A DNA stretch of 64,000 bases from Sphingobacteriales bacterium (GCA_012270485.1 JAAXIF010000007.1:1-64000), one strand, 5' to 3'. Counted from the first letter of the stretch, positions 39,052 through 49,190 are shown. The notes: generated from the sequence alone by a model not told the origin. Translations and numbers: made by a program.

Positions 39052-40551
39052 TTATTGTCCATTACGGAGTTTGCTATGATGTCTGCTATATACAAAGTAT
39101 ACAACCAGACCCAAAGCCATCCATCCGAAAGCTACTTTTAGGGTTTGTGCATCCAAAGCAAAGATCATTGCGGTACAAACGATCACGCCCAAAATAGGAA
39201 CCAATGGAACCAATGGGGTTTTGAATGGTCTTTCGATCTCTGGCGATTTTACACGTAGAATCCAAACACCTGCACTCACCAATACGAAGGCGAATAAGGT
39301 ACCAAAGCTGGTTAAATCACCCGCTACGTGGCCTGGTACAAATGCTGCAAACAGTCCTACGAACACAAATAATATCCAGTTGGCTTTATAAGGTGTTTTG
39401 AATTTAGGATGTAATACACCAAATGCTTTAGGGATCAAACCATCATTACTCATGGTATAGAAAATACGGCTTTGTCCCATCAACATTACCAGAATCACAG
39501 AAGAGAAACCGGCAAGGATGGCAACTGTTACAGCGGTAGATAACCAACTGTACTTCACCATATAGGTAGAAATGGCATATGCTACAGAAGCTTCACGTCC
39601 TTTTTCAGGATCAACAAACTCTTGCCAGTTGGCAACACCTGTTAACACGTGACCGAAAAGAATATAAAGAATCGTACATACTACCAATGAACCGAGGATA
39701 CCGATTGGCATGTCTCTTTTGGGGTTTTTAGCTTCCTGTGCTGCAGTACTTACCGCATCAAAACCAATAAAGGCAAAGAATACGATGGCTGCGCCACCTA
39801 AAACACCACCCCATCCATGTTTGAACACGCCTGTATAATCAGCGATCACTTTTCCTGCACTATCTGTAACAGCAGCAGTTCCTTCAGGGATCATGTAAGG
39901 TGTATGGTTTTCAGGACGGATATACTGCCAACCTAAAACAATAAAGAGAATCACAATGGCTACTTTAATGAATACGATCACAGCATTCACCATAGCAGAT
40001 TCCTGCGTTCCTTTGATCAATAATAGTGTCAACAATAAAAGAATAACCAATGCAGGAGCATTGATGATTCCTTTATGCAATACCCCGGCAGAGTCGGTAA
40101 AACTCTCAAATGGACTATGGCACCATTCATATGGAATGCTTCCATCGAATAATTTATTCAGGTATTCACTCCATGCAATAGATACAGTAGCTGCACCCAA
40201 TGCATATTCCATGATCAATGCCCAACCGATGATCCATGCTACCAATTCACCCATGGTTACATAACTGTAAGCATAAGCACTACCGGCAATTGGAATCATG
40301 GCTGCAAATTCTGCGTAACACAGACCTGCAAAAGCACAACCGATCGCAGCAATAATAAAAGAGATCGTAACAGCAGGACCAGCAGCCTGTCCGGCAGCAG
40401 CAGCTGTTCTTACGAAAAGTCCGGCACCAATGATGGCGCCAATACCCAAAGCAACCAGGTTGCCGGCTCCGAGCGTACGTTTTAATCCTTTTTCGCCCTC
40501 ATCAGCCTGAGCCAGTAATTGACCCAATGGTTTCTTTACAAATAAACTCAT
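39052..40551 (-). CDS. APC-superfamily amino acid permease
   Basis: Inner-membrane transporter of 499 aa with about 12-14 hydrophobic helices. The first-helix substrate motif LGIGAIIGAGLFVRT and the FAGLCYAEFAAMIPIAGSAY segment place it in the cationic amino acid transporter/YfnA branch of the APC superfamily, importing amino acids by proton symport. The helix-6 motif IVFFAFIGFDAVSTAAQEAKNP is also present. Substrate not decidable. Own terminator downstream; divergent from the dicarboxylate symporter gene, with which it shares a 150-nt spacer. Confidence 0.9.
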   Translation of the reverse strand: MSLFVKKPLGQLLAQADEGEKGLKRTLGAGNLVALGIGAIIGAGLFVRTAAAAGQAAGPAVTISFIIAAIGCAFAGLCYAEFAAMIPIAGSAYAYSYVTMGELVAWIIGWALIMEYALGAATVSIAWSEYLNKLFDGSIPYEWCHSPFESFTDSAGVLHKGIINAPALVILLLLTLLLIKGTQESAMVNAVIVFIKVAIVILFIVLGWQYIRPENHTPYMIPEGTAAVTDSAGKVIADYTGVFKHGWGGVLGGAAIVFFAFIGFDAVSTAAQEAKNPKRDMPIGILGSLVVCTILYILFGHVLTGVANWQEFVDPEKGREASVAYAISTYMVKYSWLSTAVTVAILAGFSSVILVMLMGQSRIFYTMSNDGLIPKAFGVLHPKFKTPYKANWILFVFVGLFAAFVPGHVAGDLTSFGTLFAFVLVSAGVWILRVKSPEIERPFKTPLVPLVPILGVIVCTAMIFALDAQTLKVAFGWMALGLVVYFVYSRHHSKLRNGQ

Positions 40552-40703
40552 AGTACAGTTTGGTTAAGTTTCTGAATTAGAAAGATTTGGCAAAATAGGG
40601 ATTTCTGGCTTTCGTGCCCTAAAACTTTTATGAATCGGTCATTTCGCCGTTCGCAAAGACCATTTCACCAGAAGTATTATATTGCGTCACTAACAAGGCC
40701 CCA

Positions 40704-41963
40704 ATGAAGAAATCGAATAGGCTTACGCTTTATATTGTTATAGCCATGATTGCAGGCGTTATTCTTGGCTATTTTGTACATGATAACGCATCTGCTGAAA
40801 CCATTCAGAGTTTTTCTAAGAACCTGAAGCTGTTTACCACCATCTTTTTACGTCTCGTTCAGATGATCATAGCTCCCTTGGTATTTTCAACCTTGGTGGT
40901 AGGTATTGCTAAACTGGGTGACTTAAAAACGGTAGGTCGCGTGGGCGGCAAAGCATTATTGTGGTTTATTTCCGCCTCATTGGTGAGTTTGTTATTAGGG
41001 ATGCTGCTCGTGAATATTTTCCAACCCGGGAAAGGAATTGATTTGAGTAATGCGGATATTTCGGGTGCACAGGATCTTGTTGGTAAAACACAGGAATTCA
41101 GCATCCAGAAATTTGTGGAACATGTGTTTCCTAAAAGCGTGATTGATGCCATGGCTACCAATGAAATTTTACAACTGGTAGTATTCAGTATTTTCTTTGG
41201 TGTGGCAACAGCTGCACTAGGCGAAAAGGCGAAAATCGTTGTAAAAGGATTGGACGCCGTTGCTCATGTGATCTTGAAAATGGTAGGTTATGTAATGAAC
41301 TTTGCACCCATTGGTGTATTCGGCGCAATTGCTGCTGTGATTGCCACCAAAGGATTGGATGTATTTATTTTCTACGGAAAATATCTTTTATATTTTCTGA
41401 TCGGCATCGCTGCATTGTGGGCTATCTTATTAACGGTAGGTTTTATCATTTTAGGAAAACGTTTACCGGATCTGTTACGCCGTATTTTTCCGCCACTTAT
41501 TATTGCATTCAGTACTACTAGTAGTGAAGCAGTTTTTCCAAAGCTTACAGAAGAACTCGAAAGATTCGGTTGTAAGGATAAAATCGTATCCTTTATTCTT
41601 CCATTGGGTTATTCTTTTAACCTGGATGGTAGTATGATGTACATGACTTTTGCCAGTATTGCTATAGCACAGGCCTATGGAATACAATTGGATATTGGCA
41701 CACAGTTAACGATGTTGATTGTACTGATGCTTACGAGTAAGGGTATTGCAGGTGTACCACGTGCATCATTAGTAGTGGTTACCGCAACCTGTGCCATGTT
41801 TAATATTCCACCGGAAGGCATTGCACTCATCTTACCCATCGATCACTTCTGTGATATGTTTAGAACTGCAACCAATGTGGTAGGAAATGCTTTGGCAACA
41901 AGTGTTGTAAGTAAATGGGAAGGTGCATTGGATGAGCCTACCGATATTTCTGTTTCAGCTTAA
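40704..41963 (+). CDS. dicarboxylate/amino acid:cation symporter (DAACS)
   Basis: A 419-aa GltPh-fold transporter. It has the Ser-rich hairpin-1 motif AFSTTSSEAVFPKL, LGYSFNLDGSMMY in helix 7, hairpin-2 around SKGIAGVPRASLVVV, and helix 8 DHFCDMFRTATNVVGNALAT with the carboxylate-binding Arg. It imports glutamate, aspartate or C4-dicarboxylates with Na+ or H+. It is followed by dedA after 15 nt, so the two likely form an operon. Confidence 0.92.
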   Translation: MKKSNRLTLYIVIAMIAGVILGYFVHDNASAETIQSFSKNLKLFTTIFLRLVQMIIAPLVFSTLVVGIAKLGDLKTVGRVGGKALLWFISASLVSLLLGMLLVNIFQPGKGIDLSNADISGAQDLVGKTQEFSIQKFVEHVFPKSVIDAMATNEILQLVVFSIFFGVATAALGEKAKIVVKGLDAVAHVILKMVGYVMNFAPIGVFGAIAAVIATKGLDVFIFYGKYLLYFLIGIAALWAILLTVGFIILGKRLPDLLRRIFPPLIIAFSTTSSEAVFPKLTEELERFGCKDKIVSFILPLGYSFNLDGSMMYMTFASIAIAQAYGIQLDIGTQLTMLIVLMLTSKGIAGVPRASLVVVTATCAMFNIPPEGIALILPIDHFCDMFRTATNVVGNALATSVVSKWEGALDEPTDISVSA

Positions 41964-41978
41964 CCTAAGAACAATTCC

Positions 41979-42665
41979 ATGTTACAAATATTATTATCCG
42001 ATTTTCACTGGAGTCAGTTATTGCAACCTCAGTTTTACATTGAGCATGGAGGACTTTGGCTCATACTTTTTGTGGTCTTCGCAGAAACAGGTTTGTTCGT
42101 AGGATTCTTTTTACCGGGTGATAGTCTCTTATTTGTAGCGGGTATTTACAGCAGCAATCTGGCCAATGAATTCATACCCACCGGTAATGAATATTTGGAT
42201 CTGTTATTATTGATGCTACTCATATCCGCCGCTGGTATCGCCGGAAATACCGTTGGTTATTGGTTTGGACGAAAAGTGGGTCCGGCGATGTATAACTGGA
42301 AAGAGAATATGCTCTTTAAAAGAAGATATTTAGAACAAGCGCATGAATTTTATGAAAAGCATGGAGGTGGTGCTATTATTGTAGCACGTTTCATTCCCAT
42401 CGTCAGAACTTTTGCACCTATTGTAGCAGGCATTGTACAGATGGATAAGAAGAAATTTGTGTTCTTCAATATTGTTGGGTGTTTTGCATGGGTATTCAGT
42501 ATGTTGTTTGCCGGACACTTTCTGCAGAAATGGATATTGAATCAATTCGGATTTGATTTGAAAGACCATTTGGAAGTGATTGTGCTGGGTATTGTACTGG
42601 TAACAACTGCTCCGGTCTTCATTAAATTATTTACTGGAAAAAAGAAAGATAAAAAAGACGCGTAA
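41979..42665 (+). CDS. DedA family membrane protein
   Basis: A 228-aa membrane protein of the DedA/SNARE-associated family. Members are thought to recycle undecaprenyl phosphate or flip lipids. Visible: FAETGLFVGFFLPGDSLLFVAG (re-entrant loop with the conserved acidic pair), GNTVGYWFGRKVGP, YEKHGGGAIIVARFIPIVRTFAPIVAGI (the essential Arg motif). Ends in a Lys-rich tail. Overall length and motifs are normal. Downstream of the symporter gene by 15 nt. Confidence 0.92.
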   Translation: MLQILLSDFHWSQLLQPQFYIEHGGLWLILFVVFAETGLFVGFFLPGDSLLFVAGIYSSNLANEFIPTGNEYLDLLLLMLLISAAGIAGNTVGYWFGRKVGPAMYNWKENMLFKRRYLEQAHEFYEKHGGGAIIVARFIPIVRTFAPIVAGIVQMDKKKFVFFNIVGCFAWVFSMLFAGHFLQKWILNQFGFDLKDHLEVIVLGIVLVTTAPVFIKLFTGKKKDKKDA

Positions 42666-42739
42666 CAAAATAATAGCGCTTTCTTTTAACTTGTCATATA
42701 GACAAAAGAAGCCATCATTCACTATCCAAATTGCCTGTC

Positions 42740-43972
42740 ATGACCGAAAAAAAATACGGTGTCCTTTCGCTTCCCGTTATTGTTGCTGCATTGGGTTATT
42801 TTGTTGACATCTACGATCTTCTCTTATTTACCATCGTTAAAAAGCCCAGCATGTTAGGTGTTGGATCAACGGATGCTACCATGTTAGTGGATAGTACACG
42901 AGTGATCAATTGGCAGATGACGGGTTTATTATTGGGAGGAATTATCTGGGGTATGCTGGCCGACAAGAAAGGAAGATTGAGTGTTTTATTCGGTTCCATC
43001 ATTTTGTATTCTATTGCCAATTTCGCAACCGGTTTTGTTCAAACAGTTGATCAATATGCTGCATGTAGATTCGTAGGTGGATTGGGTCTTGCAGGTGAAC
43101 TCGGTGCAGGTATCACTTTGGTGAGTGAATTATTACCTAAGAACAAAAGAGGTATTGGAACGTCTCTGGTAGCGGGTATCGGATTGAGTGGAGCAGTAGC
43201 AGCTTACTTTACCTATCAGTTTACCGATGATTGGCGTTTGTGTTATAAGATTGGTGGTGGACTTGGCATAGCGTTGCTTTTATTAAGAGTGAGTGTGGCA
43301 GAATCAGGAATGTTTAAAGAGGCGAAAGAACAAAAAGTAGTACGTGGAAATTTCTTCATGCTCATTAATAATGGCAAGCGACTCAAGAAATACATTTTTG
43401 CAATTCTGATCGGATTACCTACTTGGTATGTGATTGGTATTCTCGTGAACCAGAGTGATCGTTTTGGGAATACTATGTTTGGGAGTACTACCATTGATTC
43501 AGGAAGGTCCATCATGTTTGCCTATGCCGCCATTGCTATTGGTGATATGTTAGTCGGCTTGGTGAGTCAATATTTTAAAAGTCGAAAGAAAGCATTGTTG
43601 ATCTATTATATGCTCACCATTATTGGACTAATCCTCTTCTTTAGTGGTTATAATCGATCAGACTCTACGATGTATGCTATTTGTACACTCTTAGGTTTCA
43701 GCACCGGTTTCTGGGCCATTTTTGTAACCATGGGTGCCGAGCAGTTTGGTACGAATCTTCGAGGTACGGCAGCTACTACCATCCCGAATATGGTACGCGG
43801 AGCATTGCCATTGATCAATATGATGTTCCTCGATCTGTTTCAAAAATCATGGGGATGGAGTTTGGTGTACAGTGGTATCATCACCGGAATAGTAGTCATG
43901 ACGATTACACTTATCGCCTACTACTTCACCGAAGAAACTTTCCATAAAGACCTCAACTACGTTGAAGAATAA
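42740..43972 (+). CDS. MFS transporter
   Basis: A 410-aa transporter with about 12 helices. Loop 2-3 motif GMLADKKGRLSVLFGS (the MFS G-x-x-x-D-R/K-x-G-R/K motif), then RFVGGLGLAGELGAGITLVSELLP resembling the sugar porter/metabolite:H+ symporter families. Substrate unknown. The frame can be extended 3 codons to a TTG, but ATG 42740 (MTEKKYGVLS) is preferred. It is followed by a block of family E repeats before the glycosyltransferase gene. Confidence 0.88.
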   Translation: MTEKKYGVLSLPVIVAALGYFVDIYDLLLFTIVKKPSMLGVGSTDATMLVDSTRVINWQMTGLLLGGIIWGMLADKKGRLSVLFGSIILYSIANFATGFVQTVDQYAACRFVGGLGLAGELGAGITLVSELLPKNKRGIGTSLVAGIGLSGAVAAYFTYQFTDDWRLCYKIGGGLGIALLLLRVSVAESGMFKEAKEQKVVRGNFFMLINNGKRLKKYIFAILIGLPTWYVIGILVNQSDRFGNTMFGSTTIDSGRSIMFAYAAIAIGDMLVGLVSQYFKSRKKALLIYYMLTIIGLILFFSGYNRSDSTMYAICTLLGFSTGFWAIFVTMGAEQFGTNLRGTAATTIPNMVRGALPLINMMFLDLFQKSWGWSLVYSGIITGIVVMTITLIAYYFTEETFHKDLNYVEE

Positions 43973-43977
43973 TCATA

Positions 43978-44063
43978 CTCTGTGAAACTCTGTGCCTGAC
44001 TCTGTGTAACACTGTGGTTAACCACAGAGGTAACGGAGTTGAGCACAGAGTTGCACGGAGAGG
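43978..44063. repeat. family E repeat (CTCTGTG units)
   Basis: Iterated ACTCTGTG units on the left and CACAGAG units on the right, meeting at CTGTGGTTAACCACAG (perfect 8+8 palindrome at about 44004-44023). The glycosyltransferase frame is open through this block (to 44014), but the encoded residues are repeat-derived. Confidence 0.8.
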
Positions 44064-44091
44064 AGATAGTTATACTTCTTATCTTGCAGCT

Positions 44092-45093
44092 ATGAAATTT
44101 TTGGTCATTCGTTTTTCTTCTATTGGAGACATTGTTTTGACAACACCGGCCATCCGTTGTTTGAAATTACAAGTACCCGATGCTGAAGTACATTTTCTGA
44201 CCAAACAATCGATGAAAGCAGTTACGGAAGCGAATCCTTACATCGATAAGTTTTATTATTTCTCTCACAACCTCGATGCGCTGATCAAAGATTTACAAGC
44301 AGAGCAATACGATTATATCATTGATCTACATAAAAATTTCAGAACCTGGCGTATCAAAAAAGCGCTCAAAGTACCGGTGCTGGCTTACAATAAAGAAGTC
44401 ATAGAAAAAGTACTACTCACAAGGTTGCACATCAATAAAATGGCAGGCAGACATATTGTAGACCGTTGTTTGGATACACTGGCGCCACTAGGTGTTCAGA
44501 ATGATGGGAAGGGAATGGATTATTTTATTCCTCCTCATGTGAGGGTGAAAGCAGAAGATCTCCCATTGTCGCATAGTGCAGGTTTTGTAGCCATTGTTAT
44601 TGGCGCCAGTTATTATACCAAAAAACTACCTGTTTATAAATTAAGAGAACTCTGTGCCAAATTGCAATACCCGATTGTACTAGTGGGTGGAAAAGAGGAT
44701 GTGAAAGAAGGAGCGGAGATTGCAGAAGTTGATCCTGTTAAAGTTTACAATGCTTGTGGTAAATTCAGCTTGCATGAGTCAGCTGATATCATTCGTCAAT
44801 CCAAAATAGTGATCTCACATGATACCGGTATGCAATACATAGCTTGTGCACTTAACAAACCCGTACTGGCTATTTGGGGCGGCACTTCACCTGCATTAGA
44901 TGTAGAACCTTATTATGGTACAGAACAGTTACTACAACACAACAAGCCTGCTTATCATAATTTCATTGTAAAAGGGTTGGCTTGTCAACCTTGTTCTAAT
45001 TATGGAACCAAGACTTGTCCGAGAGCGCATTTTAAATGTATGCAGGAGCAGGATGTGGATTTAATTGTTAGAAAAGTAAATGAATATTTATAA
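44092..45093 (+). CDS. glycosyltransferase family 9 protein (heptosyltransferase-like)
   Basis: Cytoplasmic face GT-B enzyme of 333 aa that transfers heptose or a related sugar in LPS/lipooligosaccharide synthesis. N-terminal FLVIRFSSIGDIVLTTPAIR (nucleotide-sugar/acceptor domain) and VEVHFLT-like strand; C-terminal donor domain VLVGGKEDVKEGAEI, SHDTGMQYIACALNKPVLAIWG. It ends with a Cys-rich motif CQPCSNYGTKTCPRAHFKCM seen in some GT9 members. Start ATG 44092 is chosen because upstream codons lie in family E repeats. The next gene starts 4 nt after the stop. Confidence 0.88.
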   Translation: MKFLVIRFSSIGDIVLTTPAIRCLKLQVPDAEVHFLTKQSMKAVTEANPYIDKFYYFSHNLDALIKDLQAEQYDYIIDLHKNFRTWRIKKALKVPVLAYNKEVIEKVLLTRLHINKMAGRHIVDRCLDTLAPLGVQNDGKGMDYFIPPHVRVKAEDLPLSHSAGFVAIVIGASYYTKKLPVYKLRELCAKLQYPIVLVGGKEDVKEGAEIAEVDPVKVYNACGKFSLHESADIIRQSKIVISHDTGMQYIACALNKPVLAIWGGTSPALDVEPYYGTEQLLQHNKPAYHNFIVKGLACQPCSNYGTKTCPRAHFKCMQEQDVDLIVRKVNEYL

Positions 45094-45096
45094 GCA

Positions 45097-45474
45097 ATGA
45101 TATTAAGTAAGAATTTATTGTTACTGTTCTTTTCTGGAATTTCTGCAGTTACACTTATTGATACTTTAGGAGCTATTGCGTCTCGGAAGTTTAATTTTAA
45201 ATACGAAATTTTAGCCCTTTTTTCTTTTTCAATATATCTTTTAATCGGTTTTTTTGGTTCGAAAATTCTGGATCCAAATAGTGCTATATCAGTGGCAATA
45301 TTTGTTGGACTATACGATGCAACTGTCGGCTTGTGGTTATCTTTTAAATTAAAGGCTAAAATGGAAATTACAAATGAGGAAAAGAAAGAACTCGTTGGGA
45401 TTTATTCAATAATTATTATGATAATTACATCGTGTATTTTTGCTGTAATTGGCTATGCATTAACCTATATTTAG
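45097..45474 (+). CDS. small hypothetical membrane protein
   Basis: A 125-aa protein with four predicted membrane helices (LLLLFFSGISAVTLIDTLG, ILALFSFSIYLLIGFFG, AISVAIFVGLYDATVGLWL, IYSIIIMIITSCIFAVIGY). I do not recognise a family. It is markedly more AT-rich than its neighbours. Its start is 3 nt after the glycosyltransferase stop, so it could be translationally coupled, but the base composition suggests a later arrival. A bidirectional terminator follows after about 80 nt. Confidence 0.65.
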   Translation: MILSKNLLLLFFSGISAVTLIDTLGAIASRKFNFKYEILALFSFSIYLLIGFFGSKILDPNSAISVAIFVGLYDATVGLWLSFKLKAKMEITNEEKKELVGIYSIIIMIITSCIFAVIGYALTYI

Positions 45475-45554
45475 TAAGTGGCTAGTCTATTCAGTATGAT
45501 TATAATCTGACATAGTAATACGTACTTTTAAAATCTGTTTACTATTGTAACAAT

Positions 45555-45584
45555 AAAAAAGCCCCGAAATTTCGGAGCTCTTTC
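45555..45584. terminator. bidirectional terminator between convergent genes
   Basis: AAAAAA-GC-C-CCGAAATTTCGG-A-GC then TCTTTCTTT. A-run on the left, T-rich on the right: it can end both the membrane protein transcript and the OMP receptor transcript. Confidence 0.8.
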
Positions 45585-45604
45585 TTTATTACCAAAACCA
45601 ACTA

Positions 45605-48034
45605 CTATCCTTTGATACGTTTTGCCTCACTCTCCAATCCTGTCTGACGCTGACGGGCAGCTTTTACCTGATTGTTACCAAATCTCCAAGTAAAGCTCAT
45701 ACGAACTGTTTGACTCTCCCAACGTCCACCACCTTTGATATAGAGACCGCCAAAATTGCTGGTAGCGGTCCATGGATTGGTGAGGAAAATATCCGTTACA
45801 CTCAGTTTCACGGTTCCTTGCTTTTTCAAAATCTGTTTTTGTACACCGAGGTCAATACCACCTTGTGAACGTGTTCTCCAAGTGGCACCCCAAACATTCG
45901 GTCCACTGAACCATCCGCTTAGTTCTCCGGTATATCCTTTACCTAAAGTAAACGTGTGTTGCATATAGGCTCCAAATATTGGGATATCTGTTTTGATCTC
46001 ATTGGCACCAATTTTTCCTTTGAACATCTGATAGTTGTACCAAACATTCGCATAACCATTCCACCACTTAGCAATCGGTAATGGAGAACCAATACTGAAA
46101 CTCAGGATACGTTGTGTTGCCAGGTTTCTTTGTTGTACATAAGTAGCGTTGTTAGTAGTATCCGTTGTTTGTGTTGCGAAATCTTTTACATGGCTATAAC
46201 CGATGGTGGTATTCAACATGTATTTGAATGTGTGCGACAATTCAACGGTATTGGTATACTGCGGACGTAAGAACGCGTTTCCTTTTTCATAAGTCAACTC
46301 ATCCAGCTTATTCTCAAATGGATTCAGATCCTGATAAGTCGGACGATCAATACGACGACTGAAAGTTAAATTCAAAGTATTCTTCTGATTAACAGTCCAG
46401 GTTAAAGCCGCACTAGGGAAGAAATCCAAATAACTACGCTTCACTGTATTATCAGATTGAACAATACCATCTGCTCTGGTCAATACACCTTCACTATTTG
46501 TTTGCTCCATACGTAAGCCTGTCTGTAAACTCCATTTCGGACTGAACTGGCGCTGATAGTTTACATAAGCTGCATTTACATTCTCTTTATAGGTAAAGCT
46601 GTTGCTTCTACTTAACACTTTCACCGGTACACCATTGATGTCATTGAAGAAATCAAAAGTATTTTTTGTCTTTACATAAGAGAACTTAGCACCATATCCC
46701 AATTTACCTTTCCATTTGGGTTGATCAACATCTACTTTAGCCGTATAGATATCAATATCCGTAGGCGTATAGTTACGGTTAATTACCTGAGATAACATAT
46801 TACCTGAATTATCGAGGTAATTGTTGGGTTGAAAACTTCTGCCGGTACCACGGAATAAACCATAGTCAGCATCAAAGTTGATCTCCTTACCACTGGTATC
46901 CGCATAACGGTAGTTGATATTCGAATTCATATTCGTTCTGCTACCCGGAATGGTATTTAATGCTACTAACTTTTTTACAAACTGCTTTGTAGGATTGTAT
47001 GAGATATTGGTATTACTCACACTGCTCCAATCATTATCACTGAAGTTGGTAGTTACCAAGAAACCTAGGGTATTCTTACTATTCAGAAATAAATCCGCAC
47101 CCAATTTAGCGTTCACACTTTTGTTGTTACTCCAATTGGTACTTTTTTGGTCATAGATAGAATCTAACTGTACACGATATAAATCGAGTGTGTTTTCATA
47201 TCGACCGATATTGGTACCCACATTACTGAACAGGTTCACTTTTTTATCGCGATAATTCAAGCTTACAGAACCATTGCCTTTTGGTGTAACACCTTGTACC
47301 AATCCCATATTCACAGAACCATTCGTTCCATATCTTTTATTCTTCTTCAATCGGATATTGATAATACCTGCATTACCACTGGCATCATAACGTGCACTTG
47401 GATTGCTGATCATTTCAATGGCTTCAACGTCATTGCTATTAATACTCTTTAAATAAGCAGCCAAATCCTGACTACCCAGCTGGGTCATTTTTCCATCTAC
47501 ATAAATGCGAACACCGGTTTTTCCTTTCATCGAGATGTTCTCATTATTATCTACTTGAATACCCGGACTTTTCTGCAATAGCTCTAATGCATTGCTACCT
47601 GTAGCATTAATACTATTCTCTACATTGAAAACCGTTTTATCTGCTTTGATTTCGATCATGGGTTTGCGAGAAGTAACAGTTACATCCTGCAGTTTAGTGG
47701 CTGCCGGTTGTAATGTGATACTGCCTGCATCAAATCCTTGACCGTTTTTTACTTCAAAGACAGGTGAGTAGGTTCTTTCAAAACCAATCATGATATAGCT
47801 CAGCAGGTATTTTCCTTCTTTGCCATATACCATTTCAAATGCACCGTTAGCATCTGTAACATCTGCTTTTACAAGGGAACTGTCTGTAGATTTTAGTAAT
47901 GATACAGTAACAGACTGTAAAGCCTTACCATTGTTATCACTGATCTTTCCCTTAATCGTACTGCCGGTTTGCGCGATAGCGGTATTCAATAATGAACTCA
48001 ATCCGATCACAGCCGCAGTTAAAATCCTTCTCAT
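45605..48034 (-). CDS. outer membrane beta-barrel receptor (TonB-receptor-like)
   Basis: An 809-aa outer-membrane protein: signal peptide ILTAAVIGLSSLLNTAIAQ, carboxypeptidase-regulatory-like domain about 22-110 (GSTIKGKISDNNGKALQSVT), plug-like domain about 120-220 (LQDVTVTSRKPMIEIKADKT; ALELLQKSPGIQVDNNENIS), and a long barrel. It matches the OMP_b-brl_3 group rather than classic SusC. The ligand is unknown, and no SusD partner is adjacent. A TTG eight codons upstream is in frame; ATG 48034 is the natural start of the signal peptide. Confidence 0.88.
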   Translation of the reverse strand: MRRILTAAVIGLSSLLNTAIAQTGSTIKGKISDNNGKALQSVTVSLLKSTDSSLVKADVTDANGAFEMVYGKEGKYLLSYIMIGFERTYSPVFEVKNGQGFDAGSITLQPAATKLQDVTVTSRKPMIEIKADKTVFNVENSINATGSNALELLQKSPGIQVDNNENISMKGKTGVRIYVDGKMTQLGSQDLAAYLKSINSNDVEAIEMISNPSARYDASGNAGIINIRLKKNKRYGTNGSVNMGLVQGVTPKGNGSVSLNYRDKKVNLFSNVGTNIGRYENTLDLYRVQLDSIYDQKSTNWSNNKSVNAKLGADLFLNSKNTLGFLVTTNFSDNDWSSVSNTNISYNPTKQFVKKLVALNTIPGSRTNMNSNINYRYADTSGKEINFDADYGLFRGTGRSFQPNNYLDNSGNMLSQVINRNYTPTDIDIYTAKVDVDQPKWKGKLGYGAKFSYVKTKNTFDFFNDINGVPVKVLSRSNSFTYKENVNAAYVNYQRQFSPKWSLQTGLRMEQTNSEGVLTRADGIVQSDNTVKRSYLDFFPSAALTWTVNQKNTLNLTFSRRIDRPTYQDLNPFENKLDELTYEKGNAFLRPQYTNTVELSHTFKYMLNTTIGYSHVKDFATQTTDTTNNATYVQQRNLATQRILSFSIGSPLPIAKWWNGYANVWYNYQMFKGKIGANEIKTDIPIFGAYMQHTFTLGKGYTGELSGWFSGPNVWGATWRTRSQGGIDLGVQKQILKKQGTVKLSVTDIFLTNPWTATSNFGGLYIKGGGRWESQTVRMSFTWRFGNNQVKAARQRQTGLESEAKRIKG

Positions 48035-48151
48035 TTTATTGTTGTTTAGGTTGCTCAATCAGACGCAAAGCACTTAAGAATGTTACAGCGGAATGGGTTG
48101 TTTCGGGACGAGCAGTGACAAAGTCATGACAAGCGGTCGCAGGTAGAGATA

Positions 48152-48185
48152 AAAAAATCCCTGTCTGTTTTTTACAGACAGGGAC
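48152..48185 (-). terminator. terminator of mdh
   Basis: Perfect 11-bp stem TCCCTGTCTGT / ACAGACAGGGA. On the minus strand it is followed by seven T. It lies 38 nt after the mdh stop. Confidence 0.92.
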
Positions 48186-48223
48186 CTATGTACAAACGGT
48201 TTAATAAAAGGATGAACAGCAGC

Positions 48224-49153
48224 TTATAAAGTCTTCAATACATCATTCATACTTCTAACAGCTTCTGCACTCTTATTGAACAAAGCTTGTTCTTCTTCAT
48301 TCAATTTGAAGTCGATGATTTTTTCCCAGCCATTCTTGCCAATCACAACAGGAACACCTAAACAGATGTCTTTCTGTCCGTATTCACCTTCCAGACTTAC
48401 ACAGCAGGTAAATAATTTCTTTTCATCACGCAGAATGCTTTCCACCAATGCAGCTCCGGCAGCTCCTGGCGCATACCATGCAGATGTACCGATCAGTTTA
48501 GTTAATGTAGCACCACCTACCATGGTATCAGCTACGATTTGTTTTTGTTGTTCTTCAGTCAGGAAATTGGTAACAGGAGCACTGTTCCAAGTTGCTAAAC
48601 GAATCAAAGGAATCATGGTGGTATCACCATGTCCACCCACCACCACAGCATTCAGGTCTGCAGGACTGCAACCCAAGTGTTGGCTCAGTTGGTACTTGAA
48701 ACGAGCGCTATCCAAAGTACCACCCATACCAATGATTCTGTTCTTTGGTAGTCCGGTAGACTGCAATGCCAGATAAGTCATGGTATCCATCGGATTACTG
48801 ATCACGATGATGATAGCGTTTGGAGAATATTTGAGAATATTTTCACATACACCTTTTACAATACCGGCGTTGGTGCCGATCAATTCCTCACGAGTCATAC
48901 CCGGTTTACGAGGCAAACCTGAAGTAATCACTACAACATCAGAACCTGCGGTCTTTGAATAATCATTGGTGCTACCTGTAATGCGGGTATCAAAACCGAG
49001 CAATGCGGCAGTTTGCATCATGTCTTGTGCCTTACCTTCGGCCAGACCTTCTTTAATATCCAGTAATACCAATTCTTCAGCCAATGCGGCGCGTGCAATA
49101 TTGTCGGCACAAGTAGCTCCAACGGCTCCGGCACCTACTACGGTTACTTTCAT
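48224..49153 (-). CDS. mdh: malate dehydrogenase
   Basis: NAD-dependent TCA-cycle enzyme of 309 aa, LDH-like MDH group. VTVVGAGAVGATCADNIA (nucleotide loop), VVITSGLPRKPGMTREEL (substrate Arg loop), SNPMDTMTYLA, and the catalytic His in VVGGHGDTTMIPL. An upstream in-frame TTG would add two residues; ATG 49153 is preferred. -7 element TACCTTTG is 38 nt upstream. Monocistronic with its own terminator. Confidence 0.95.
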   Translation of the reverse strand: MKVTVVGAGAVGATCADNIARAALAEELVLLDIKEGLAEGKAQDMMQTAALLGFDTRITGSTNDYSKTAGSDVVVITSGLPRKPGMTREELIGTNAGIVKGVCENILKYSPNAIIIVISNPMDTMTYLALQSTGLPKNRIIGMGGTLDSARFKYQLSQHLGCSPADLNAVVVGGHGDTTMIPLIRLATWNSAPVTNFLTEEQQKQIVADTMVGGATLTKLIGTSAWYAPGAAGAALVESILRDEKKLFTCCVSLEGEYGQKDICLGVPVVIGKNGWEKIIDFKLNEEEQALFNKSAEAVRSMNDVLKTL

Positions 49154-49190
49154 AAACAATGATTATTTAAGTGAGGAATTTTTTCCGCTG

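Noticed and set aside
43978..44063. CRISPR-like array from repeated CTCTGTG units
   Set aside because: Units are short, irregular, without unique spacers, and invert about a centre.
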